Translations under genes and position numbers: made by a program
Notes under the pieces: generated by a model
Database searches by the model: none
What the model saw: only the letters and a program-made list of their open reading frames with translations
Told to the model about the DNA's origin: nothing
NCBI GenBank assembly: GCA_016720565.1
Contig: JADKKJ010000011.1
Coordinates: forward strand, 186,001 to 250,000
Source: Chitinophagaceae bacterium
GTDB taxonomy: Bacteria; Bacteroidota; Bacteroidia; Chitinophagales; Chitinophagaceae
Direction of reading: 5' to 3'
DNA: 64,000 nt
In this document: piece by piece, positions 24,975-33,889 of the stretch
How the letters are laid out: every line of letters begins with the position of its first letter
Position numbering within the stretch: position 1 is the stretch's first letter

Positions 24975-27900
24975 TTATGGGTGCCTGACTATAATAGTAC
25001 GGGTTCCAATGATCTTGCCGGCGCTGTTCACCATTTGAACGTGGTAAACGCCTGCGGCCTTCTCTGTACCCAGGTCAACCACTATGCCCGTATAGGCCGA
25101 TGAGGTAGCTGCCACTTTTTGCAGCACCCTTGCGCCCTTACTGTCGTAAACATTAATGGTAACCGTTTCCCCGGTGGCATTATAGAACCTGACCGTAAAC
25201 TGACCGGTATTCGGGTTAGGATAAACCCAGAGACCGCCAGACTGCTGGCCCGTTACTACCAGGTCGGCAGAAGTACCTACGCATCCGTTTGGATCCGTAT
25301 AGATCACGCGGTAGCTGCCAATTCCATCTACCGTAATACCCGGCCATGATGCCGCCGTTCTGGATCCTACCAGCGTACCATTCAGGAACCAGGCATAGCT
25401 TCCGCCAGCCAGTGATACCTGTGTATTAATGGTAAGCGATTGGCCAGGCTGCAGCGAGGATGGTATACTTGGCAGTAAATTAACGGTCGGGATCGGGTTC
25501 ACATAAAGTGTTGCCGGGTTGGAAGTAACCACCGTACAAAGACCGGTCAGGATGACCCTGAAAGATCGGGTATTGTCGGCGAAGCCAACATTTGCTACAG
25601 TAAGGGAACTGGATGTACCACCTGCAACATTGACCCAGGCAGATCCATTCCATTCCTGCCATTGGTAAGCGAGCGGGCCTCCATTGGAGGTGGCCGTTAC
25701 GCTGAACTGCGTACTTGTAGTAGCACAGGCAAACCTGGTGGCAGGCTGTACACTGATAACAGGGATCACTGCATCGTTCACGGTAACCGTGAAGCTGCAA
25801 GTGGTTGTATTGCCAGAGGCATCTTTAGCCGTGTAGGTAACTGTGGTTAATCCAATATTGAAGGCTCTTGTACCTACCAGGTTAATACCTGTGGCGGCAG
25901 AGGAAGCTGAAGTAGCTCCCGTCAAAGCCCATGTAAGTACCGTTACCCCGCAATTATCAGAATAAGTAGGGTTGGCCACCGCGATGGTCGCTGTACAAAC
26001 CCCCGCATCCGTGCTTCTAACAATATTTGCAGGACAGGTGATCGTTGGCGCCTGATTATCATTCACTGTTACAGTAAATGAGCAGGTGGACTGATTACCG
26101 GCTGCATCTGTTACCCTAAAGGCATTGGTGGTGGTTCCCACAGGGAAAGTGCTTCCCGATGGAAGTCCGGCGGTCTGTACCAACGCTCCCGGTGGCAGTG
26201 TACAGTTGTCGCTTACTGTTGGCAGCGCATAGGTCACAGCCGCTCCGCAAATTCCCGGTGTATTATTTACTGTAATATTTCCAGGACAGGTGATCGTTGG
26301 CGGTTGCGCATCAACTACCGTTATTGTAAATGTACAGGTAGCCACACCGCAGGCATTCGTAGCTGTGGCGGTAACCGTGGTTACACCAACCGGGAAGAAG
26401 GTACCTGAATTCTGCGAGTAAGTGATCACCGGAACAGGTGAACCAGTGGCTATAGCTGCAGGATAGTTCACGATCGCCCCGCACTGGCCGATGGTATTAT
26501 TAACTGTGATATTTCCGGGACAACTGATCGTTGGTGCTTTATTAATAATAACGGTGGCAGTGATCGATGCTCCGGGACAGCCATTGGCCGTTGGTATGAT
26601 CGTATAGGTCACTGTTTGCTGGCCGGTGGTATTATTTACCGGCGTACCGCTGATATTACCGCTTCCGGAGTTAGCAATACCTGTCACGTTCACCGTATTA
26701 TCACGAGTCCAGTTATAGGTCGTTCCGCTTACTGCGCCACTCAGTACGATCGTGGTCATTGCTGTACCTGAACAGATCGTTTGTGTGGATGGCGTTGCTA
26801 TGGCAGTTGGTGTTGGATTGACTGTGATGGTGAATGTTCCTGGTGTACCGGTACAGGTAGTTCCACCAAATGTATAGGTTGGCGTTACGGTGATCGTAGC
26901 TACTACCGGGGTATTGCCTGCATTTATCGCTGTGAAAGAAGCGATGTTTCCGGTACCGTTTGCTGCAAGTCCGATACTGGTGGTATTATTTGACCAGTTA
27001 TAAACTGTACCCGGAACTGCGCCACTAAAGCTGATCGCTGCTGTGGATGCACCGTTACATACGACCTGGTTGCTAACCGCATTAACCGTTGGAACCGGGT
27101 TGATCGTTACTGTAAATGTTTGTGCTGCGCTGCATCCATTAACATTGGTCACTGTAATGGTACCCGTATAAGTACCAGGTGCTGCACCTCCAGGAACTGC
27201 TACAGCGATCGGGCTGGCAGGAAGTGTGGCGTTGGTAACGTTCACAAAACCCTGGCCCAGGGCGCCGGCAGTCCATACAATACTATAAGTAGAAGGAGCG
27301 GCCACCTGCGATACGGAGAAAATGTTATTGTTACCGCTGCCTGGAATACAAACCGTACCCAATCCATAATTGGTACATGCGGTTGCAAAACCTGCACCTG
27401 GATTTCTCCAGGAATACTGTGATCCAATATTCGAACTGCCAAAAGTACTCCAACCCCATTCTCCATTTGGCGTGAAATCCATATTGGCCTGCACTGACAC
27501 CCAATAGGTACCTGCGGTGAGGGTTACACTCGATGGCAGGTTCAGGGTCATATTACCGGTACCGGTATAGGTTAAATTATTAAAGCTGGCAATAACGGCA
27601 CCAGGTAGTGAAGAGGCATCATTATAGAAAGTAACATTAAAGCTTGCTGCAGGACCAGCACCATTGAAATACTGACCGCCAACAAATACCTGGTTAATAT
27701 TCCAGGTGGCGCTAACAGGAACAGTAAAGTCATCGGCAGACTGGCAATCGAACGCATCAAATGACGTTTCAAAATTCTGCGAAGCAGTAGCCTGAGTGCT
27801 TGTACCTGTTTGAGAATAATAAACAATATTACCGCCCAGGTTTGTTCCTGTATATGGCAGGGAAGCAGTAGTGGTTCCGGCACATATAACTGGATCAGGG

Positions 27901-30900
27901 CCCACTGTAATAGTTGGATTCGGATTAACAGTGAATACAACTGAAGCAGCCGGACGGCAGGAAGGATCTACAGGTGATGGCGACAGGATCGCATACACAT
28001 AATAGGTACCTGCTGCAGGGAAGCTGGTATTCAATGAAGCTATAGTACCACCTGCTGTAAGGCTACCGTTCGCAACAGTACCAATAACAGTACCGCCGGT
28101 ATAAGGATCCGCTGCAGGAGCATTATAATATTTAAAGGTAACACCATAGGTAACTCCCATGGAGGTAAGTCCGGTTGCATCAAACGTAACTGGTGAATTC
28201 ACACAGGTAGCGCCTGCAGGACTGCTGCTCACTGCACCAATAGTTGGGCAGATCGCACAACCACCAGGACCAGTAAGATTAAAGCTGGCCGTTTGCTGGC
28301 AACCATTTGCCGCGGTAACTATTACCGTATAGTTTCCAACGGTAAGACCTGTTTGATCTTCCTGGCCGGCTACCAGTCCTGAACCGCCTGAAGTTGACCA
28401 GGCATAGGTGAATGGACCAGGGGCGCCGGTTACAGTGATATCAATGGCACCATCTGTAGAAACGCAGGTGGTGGGTTGCGTAACAGATGAGCCGATCGAA
28501 GGCCTGGCTTTCACGGTTACAAAAACAAAAGCATCAGGACCAGGACAACCATTTGCGGTGGTAGAGATAGTGAATGTAACCACTACATCCGCAGCTGTCG
28601 TGTTCACCAGGTTACCAGTGATCGGACTTCCAGTTCCACTTGCAGCAATTCCTGTAACGGAGACTGTATTATCTCGGGTCCAGCTGAATGTTGCCCCCGA
28701 TGTTGGACTGCTCATCACGATCGGTGTGATCGCATCGCCAGAACAGATCGATTGGGCCCCTGGACTAATTGTCCTTGAGACTGCGGGGTTAACCAGAACA
28801 GTTGCAGTAATTGCTGAACCGTTACAACCGTTCGCTGTTGGCGTAATGGTAAAGGTGACTGTGATAGGGTTATTTGTAGCATTCACCAAACTGCCACTGA
28901 TATCACCACTGCCAGAGGAAGCGATACCTGTAACCGAAACAGTATTATCGCGGCTCCAGGTGAAGGTAGTTCCGCCAAGGGATGAACCAAGTACAATTGT
29001 TGTGATCGGGTCACCGGAGCAAATATTCTGTGAAGAAGGTGTTGCACTGGCAACAGGAATAGGGTTAACTGCTACTGTTACTGAACCGGACATGTTGTTG
29101 GTACAGGTAGTAGTAGCATTGGTAGCGACCACAGTATAAGTTCCGACCGCTGTTTGGTTACCAAAACTGATAGCAGCTCCAGTTCCTGCAACAGGTGAAC
29201 CTGTTGGACTGGCGTTTACAAACAACTGGTAATTCACACCGCTTTCAGAACCGTCGAGGCCAACCGGCACTCCTGGACCGCCTGGGCAGTAAGAACCGCC
29301 ACCGGTAACATTAAACACAAGAGGAAGTGAGTTGAAGGAGACAACCACCGGTTTTACAAGATAGCATGTTCCGTTAGAAGCTTTAATATAATAGGTACCT
29401 GCACCTACTGCTGTTGGAGTGGCAACAGGAATAGTTGCTGCTACATTTGTCCAGTAAGTAAAGGTTAAACCGCCCATCGATCCCGCGGTAATTGCTGCTG
29501 CTGTAAGATCAACGGTTGCAGTTGGACAAACAGCTGCAGGATCATTTACTACAAACCCGGAAGCAACAAATTCGTCAGCGCCCAGGTCAGGTCCCATAGC
29601 AAACGGAGTGGTACTTCTGGTGTTACCATCTATATCCGTAGGTACTGACGCAATAGGTGTTCCTTTTCCATCCAAACACCAGTTATTGCCATTGGCGTTG
29701 GTAAGGTGGAAATCAGTAGCAGATACAAAAGTCGGTAAGGCATTTTGAGAATTCACATTTCCACCAAATGAAGCCTGTATGGCTGCCAGGTCCACCCTGT
29801 TTGTGCTTCCTATAAAACCAAGGTTCGGACCTGCGGTATAGTAATCATTATGATCAATCGTGGTAAAAATAGTATTAGGTGCATTTGAAAGGATTGCATA
29901 CCTGTCTGTTCCTACCGTTTGTGTATTTACAAATATGTTATTGCGCAAATCCACATTGCCAGTTGCACCGGTCGCGAAATTGATAGCGCCCGTTATTGAA
30001 CCGGCTGCGACCTGGTTGGTATTCATCACCACGGTATTATGGTAAATATTATATCCGCCTCCAGAATTCACCATAATGCCATACCCATTATCGCTGGCAG
30101 TGGTGCCGGAAAAACCATTACCGGTTACATCACTAATGATATTATTTGCCACACGCAAATTGGAAGCAGTAGTGGTGGCGAACAACCCAATTCCATTTGC
30201 ACCCCAACCGGTGGTATTCACCTGCTTAATATCTGAAATGATATTATTGGTTATGACACCATTTTGAATTCCGTTAAATACCGAAATACCGGTCATGGTA
30301 GCAGAACTTCCGGTAGAAGACAACACACCGCTTATGGTATTGCCATTAATTGTAAAATCCCCGCAGCTTAATATGCCTATGCCGCGGAATCCCATTTTTT
30401 CAAGGGCAACCGTTGAACCAATGACATTTTGGCTAATGTTCCAGTTGCGGTCAAATGTGGTGGCAAGCCCTGAGATATATACACCATTCTGCGCCGACTT
30501 TATAGTATTTCCCTGTATGGTATTATTATCATTAGCAGCCGTAGCGGCATTTCCCAGGGTGGCGCCGTCACTGGCAATGATTCCACCAACCGTGGTTAAT
30601 CCCGCATTTCCAATAATGGTACAGTTCTTAATGGTATTATTGGTAGCGCCATCTATACCATTGCTGGCTATCCAAATAACCGTGGCACTTCCTGAGTTGG
30701 TATTTTGGATGGTTAAGGATGCACCGCCACTGTTCACACCATCAATGGTTACATAATCTGCCGCGTTAATCTTAATCAGTGAAGTAGCATTGGTTCCTGT
30801 TAGTGTTGCTGCCAGGCCTGCATTTGGCCGGATCAGAAGCGTATAAGGGCCGGCACAACCATAATTAATGGCATTCAATGCCGTGGCACCTGTTTCAGTT

Positions 30901-33782
30901 ACAGATGCATCAATAATATTTACGGTAAGGTTACCGGTAAGTCCCCCGCTATTCAAGGTAGCAAATAAACCACCTGCGCCTGTAAGGGAGGTATAATTAC
31001 CTGCCGCACCTATTGTAACCGTTCCGCTCAAACCTCCGGCAGCAAGGGTATAGCTGTTTATGGATCCTGAGATCGGGAACGCAGCTGCTGTCAGGTTTAC
31101 ACTGGAAGGAACCACGGCAAAACTTCCACTGTTGATCCCTACATTGACTGGAGAAGCCAGGTCCTGGGCCACTACAAAATATTGCAGTACATCACCACCT
31201 GAAAATCCACCAAAGATCTTTGACACGTCTATGGTAAAGCTAAATGGTGACGAACCATTAGTGGCCTCTGTAAATTTCCAGCCATCGGTGGCATTGGTAT
31301 TGTCTGCCCAGGTATTGGCATTCGCAGACTTTTTATAATAAATGCGAGGTGCCGTTCCGGCCGTTGTATTAATTCCACCCGCATCGGTAATTGTTGCAGA
31401 TAAATTTCTGTTTGTACTACACAATGTATTCGTCAGTGCAGTATAGCTAATATTGGGAGGGAAAATATCCAGCAGCACAAAATTGCCGGCATCAGCTCCA
31501 ATATCCACAGGAGTAAGAGAGGCGCGGGTCTCCCCATCGAAATCATCGGTAACACCAAGATCTACGCCATTACCCTCAGCAGGGGTAGGATTCGTTGGAT
31601 GCAGATGCAGATCAGGTATGGCAGCCGTAGGATTCAGTAATTGCGGATCGGAAAATCCACTGGAACCATCCTGGCCAACGGCTATCCTCCAGCCTGCCAG
31701 GTCTGCCACATCTGCAGCATTAAAGCGGCCAAAGACAGTACCTGACCCGGAAATAAAATAAATATTATTGTTGATAGTAAGACCTGTGGGATTGGGGGTA
31801 GTACCACCCACCTGTACAGCATAGTTCTTACCGGTGGCTCCGCTGTTGACCCTTGCATTTACAAAAATATTATTGCGAAAACTGCGGGTATTCACCGTTT
31901 GTGTGCTGTTAAAGGCAAAAGAATTGGCAGTTCCTGCAGTGGCAGTACCGCCAATATAAACAGTATTGTTCCAGATATTGTCGGTGCCTAAAGGTTCGTT
32001 GATACCACTTACAATTATAGCATTACTAATGCCCGCGCCCAGCGCGATCATATTATTGCGATAAGTGGTAGTGCCTCCCGCAACTCTTATACCGTTCACC
32101 TCAGCAGTTGCACTGTTGGTGGCGGATGTTAACCCATAAATGAAATTGCGCTGCACAATATTCGCTGTTGAACCGGTAAACTGGATACCGGTAACAGTTG
32201 TAGCAGCAGTAGTGTTTGTATTTGTAAGATTAAATATGATATTCTGGGACAGGGTATGATTAGGAGTGGTAGTAGTAACTCCCATACCGATCACTGATGC
32301 AGTGGTAGTTGTACCTGTGCCATTGTTATTGGTGAGATTGCGTATAGTATTGGATGTCCAGTTGGCAGCAGCATTTGTACTCCACATTCCTAACACCTGC
32401 GAAGAAGTACCTGTGGAGGTAAGCTGAATGGAATTGGCAACAGTTCCGCCAATATTATTCCCCGTAGCAAAAAATGATTTGGTGGTTGAAGTATTGGCTC
32501 TTAACCCGTAAATGATAAAGGTTCCCGAGGCCCCTGCATTGGTTACCGAAATGCTGCCAACTGAATTGTTATTGGCGGTCCAGTCATCCAGGCTAAAATT
32601 ATAAATACCCATAGCATCTGTAGATGAGGTGGTAGTCGTAGAAAAAGTAAGTGAGCCGGTACTGGAAAGGCTTCCGATAGTATTACTGTTAGTAATGGCA
32701 AGTCCGTTACTTACAAGGATGCCGAGGAAAGGACAGCTGGTACTGGTACCACTGGAGGTAACACCTGTCAGGCTAACACTGGCAATGGTATTATTGTTGA
32801 TATTATTAACCGTGCCGCCGGCGATCGCGCTAAGGAAAATACCCTGGAACTTACCGGTAGATCCTGTTAATGTATAGGTGCCGGTCTGAGTATTAGAGGA
32901 ATAACCTATTATATTCCCCGTTACTGTCATTCCCTGGACTCCACTGGTGGAGGTACTGCTGTTCAGGTCAATTCCACGGTGAGTAGCTCCTGTTGTCCAG
33001 GTACGGGTGCCTGTTTGATAAATACGGTTATTGGTGATGGTCCACGTATTACATCCTCCATTCACTGCAATACCGGAACTGGTAACCGCGGGACCAAAAA
33101 AATCAAAAATATTATTGTTGGTGATGACGATGCCACTATTGCCCACGGCAGTAGTGGTAGTAGAGCCATTTCCTAAAATACCTTTAGTGGGAAGGTTGGA
33201 TCCGGAAGGACCGATATTACAATTGGAAATGGTATTATTATCATTACCACTTCCACTAACTGCATCGGTACTAAAAAAGATAACGGCACCATTGGTGGCT
33301 ACACTCATGGTACCGGAGCCTTTTACTGAACAATTGGTTATAGTATTGTTGGCTGCACCTCCAATAAACCTTATCGTTGAGGTACCACTGGTAGCAGATA
33401 CGGTTGTATTTTCAATGGTAAGCGAATTTCCGCCGGAGTTCAATCCATCAATGGTAACATTATCTGCACCACTTAGATCGATCAGGGGTATACCTGCGGT
33501 TGCTGCACCCGAAATGGTACGGGCACCCCCGGACGGAGTAATACTGATCGAGGTCCAGGCACCCGCATTCAATATTGCACCTGCAGCAGGTTCACTGGTA
33601 TTATTTACTATGGTGATTGTAATGGCGGCACCGGTTTGTACCCCACCATTGATCGCCGTGAAGGCATCTGCAAGGGTGGCATAAGTACCGTTTCCGGCTA
33701 CAGCGCCGGCTACGTTTACGTTTTGGGAGCTTGCGCAAAAAGATAATGTGGCAGCAATAAGCAGCAGGTAAATTTTTCTCAT
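24975..33782 (-). CDS. giant T9SS surface protein: beta-helix units, PKD-like, HYR and Ig-like domains
   Basis: 2935 aa. Signal peptide (about 1-19, ending SSQ). The first ~1400 residues are two right-handed beta-helix-like stretches rich in NNTI/NNTV motifs; the first closes with VDIGADAG, the second with GPDLGADEF. Then come several PKD-like units with ICSGD...TTFTWSRDNTVSVTG, a region resembling a galactose-binding fold, three HYR-type modules each starting with CPGNI or CPANI, an Ig-like module and a C-terminal type-A sorting domain (VYPNPNTGQF ... AAGVYHVQMV). Secretion by the T9SS is predicted. Carbohydrate binding or adhesion is plausible; no enzyme active site is seen. It forms the longest gene in the window. 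Confidence 0.86.
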   Translation of the reverse strand: MRKIYLLLIAATLSFCASSQNVNVAGAVAGNGTYATLADAFTAINGGVQTGAAITITIVNNTSEPAAGAILNAGAWTSISITPSGGARTISGAATAGIPLIDLSGADNVTIDGLNSGGNSLTIENTTVSATSGTSTIRFIGGAANNTITNCSVKGSGTMSVATNGAVIFFSTDAVSGSGNDNNTISNCNIGPSGSNLPTKGILGNGSTTTTAVGNSGIVITNNNIFDFFGPAVTSSGIAVNGGCNTWTITNNRIYQTGTRTWTTGATHRGIDLNSSTSTSGVQGMTVTGNIIGYSSNTQTGTYTLTGSTGKFQGIFLSAIAGGTVNNINNNTIASVSLTGVTSSGTSTSCPFLGILVSNGLAITNSNTIGSLSSTGSLTFSTTTTSSTDAMGIYNFSLDDWTANNNSVGSISVTNAGASGTFIIYGLRANTSTTKSFFATGNNIGGTVANSIQLTSTGTSSQVLGMWSTNAAANWTSNTIRNLTNNNGTGTTTTASVIGMGVTTTTPNHTLSQNIIFNLTNTNTTAATTVTGIQFTGSTANIVQRNFIYGLTSATNSATAEVNGIRVAGGTTTYRNNMIALGAGISNAIIVSGINEPLGTDNIWNNTVYIGGTATAGTANSFAFNSTQTVNTRSFRNNIFVNARVNSGATGKNYAVQVGGTTPNPTGLTINNNIYFISGSGTVFGRFNAADVADLAGWRIAVGQDGSSGFSDPQLLNPTAAIPDLHLHPTNPTPAEGNGVDLGVTDDFDGETRASLTPVDIGADAGNFVLLDIFPPNISYTALTNTLCSTNRNLSATITDAGGINTTAGTAPRIYYKKSANANTWADNTNATDGWKFTEATNGSSPFSFTIDVSKIFGGFSGGDVLQYFVVAQDLASPVNVGINSGSFAVVPSSVNLTAAAFPISGSINSYTLAAGGLSGTVTIGAAGNYTSLTGAGGLFATLNSGGLTGNLTVNIIDASVTETGATALNAINYGCAGPYTLLIRPNAGLAATLTGTNATSLIKINAADYVTIDGVNSGGASLTIQNTNSGSATVIWIASNGIDGATNNTIKNCTIIGNAGLTTVGGIIASDGATLGNAATAANDNNTIQGNTIKSAQNGVYISGLATTFDRNWNISQNVIGSTVALEKMGFRGIGILSCGDFTINGNTISGVLSSTGSSATMTGISVFNGIQNGVITNNIISDIKQVNTTGWGANGIGLFATTTASNLRVANNIISDVTGNGFSGTTASDNGYGIMVNSGGGYNIYHNTVVMNTNQVAAGSITGAINFATGATGNVDLRNNIFVNTQTVGTDRYAILSNAPNTIFTTIDHNDYYTAGPNLGFIGSTNRVDLAAIQASFGGNVNSQNALPTFVSATDFHLTNANGNNWCLDGKGTPIASVPTDIDGNTRSTTPFAMGPDLGADEFVASGFVVNDPAAVCPTATVDLTAAAITAGSMGGLTFTYWTNVAATIPVATPTAVGAGTYYIKASNGTCYLVKPVVVSFNSLPLVFNVTGGGSYCPGGPGVPVGLDGSESGVNYQLFVNASPTGSPVAGTGAAISFGNQTAVGTYTVVATNATTTCTNNMSGSVTVAVNPIPVASATPSSQNICSGDPITTIVLGSSLGGTTFTWSRDNTVSVTGIASSGSGDISGSLVNATNNPITVTFTITPTANGCNGSAITATVLVNPAVSRTISPGAQSICSGDAITPIVMSSPTSGATFSWTRDNTVSVTGIAASGTGSPITGNLVNTTAADVVVTFTISTTANGCPGPDAFVFVTVKARPSIGSSVTQPTTCVSTDGAIDITVTGAPGPFTYAWSTSGGSGLVAGQEDQTGLTVGNYTVIVTAANGCQQTASFNLTGPGGCAICPTIGAVSSSPAGATCVNSPVTFDATGLTSMGVTYGVTFKYYNAPAADPYTGGTVIGTVANGSLTAGGTIASLNTSFPAAGTYYVYAILSPSPVDPSCRPAASVVFTVNPNPTITVGPDPVICAGTTTASLPYTGTNLGGNIVYYSQTGTSTQATASQNFETSFDAFDCQSADDFTVPVSATWNINQVFVGGQYFNGAGPAASFNVTFYNDASSLPGAVIASFNNLTYTGTGNMTLNLPSSVTLTAGTYWVSVQANMDFTPNGEWGWSTFGSSNIGSQYSWRNPGAGFATACTNYGLGTVCIPGSGNNNIFSVSQVAAPSTYSIVWTAGALGQGFVNVTNATLPASPIAVAVPGGAAPGTYTGTITVTNVNGCSAAQTFTVTINPVPTVNAVSNQVVCNGASTAAISFSGAVPGTVYNWSNNTTSIGLAANGTGNIASFTAINAGNTPVVATITVTPTYTFGGTTCTGTPGTFTITVNPTPTAIATPSTQTICSGTAMTTIVLSGAVSGTTYNWTRDNTVNVTGIANSGSGNISGTPVNNTTGQQTVTYTIIPTANGCPGASITATVIINKAPTISCPGNITVNNTIGQCGAIVNYPAAIATGSPVPVITYSQNSGTFFPVGVTTVTATATNACGVATCTFTITVVDAQPPTITCPGNITVNNTPGICGAAVTYALPTVSDNCTLPPGALVQTAGLPSGSTFPVGTTTNAFRVTDAAGNQSTCSFTVTVNDNQAPTITCPANIVRSTDAGVCTATIAVANPTYSDNCGVTVLTWALTGATSASSAATGINLVGTRAFNIGLTTVTYTAKDASGNTTTCSFTVTVNDAVIPVISVQPATRFACATTSTQFSVTATSNGGPLAYQWQEWNGSAWVNVAGGTSSSLTVANVGFADNTRSFRVILTGLCTVVTSNPATLYVNPIPTVNLLPSIPSSLQPGQSLTINTQVSLAGGSYAWFLNGTLVGSRTAASWPGITVDGIGSYRVIYTDPNGCVGTSADLVVTGQQSGGLWVYPNPNTGQFTVRFYNATGETVTINVYDSKGARVLQKVAATSSAYTGIVVDLGTEKAAGVYHVQMVNSAGKIIGTRTIIVRHP

Positions 33783-33889
33783 AAAGCAGTTTAATTAATA
33801 AGGCAGGACAAGGTTGGGTTCTAAGTTCAAGAATTTTTATCTTACCACAAAAAATAATAATAAACTGAAGGGGAGCTATTTAAAGCGGG

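Noticed and set aside
28408..29139. 243-codon forward frame opposite the giant T9SS gene
   Set aside because: Antisense shadow of Thr/Val-rich repeats; no start signal and no family-like pattern. The same holds for 33031-33684.
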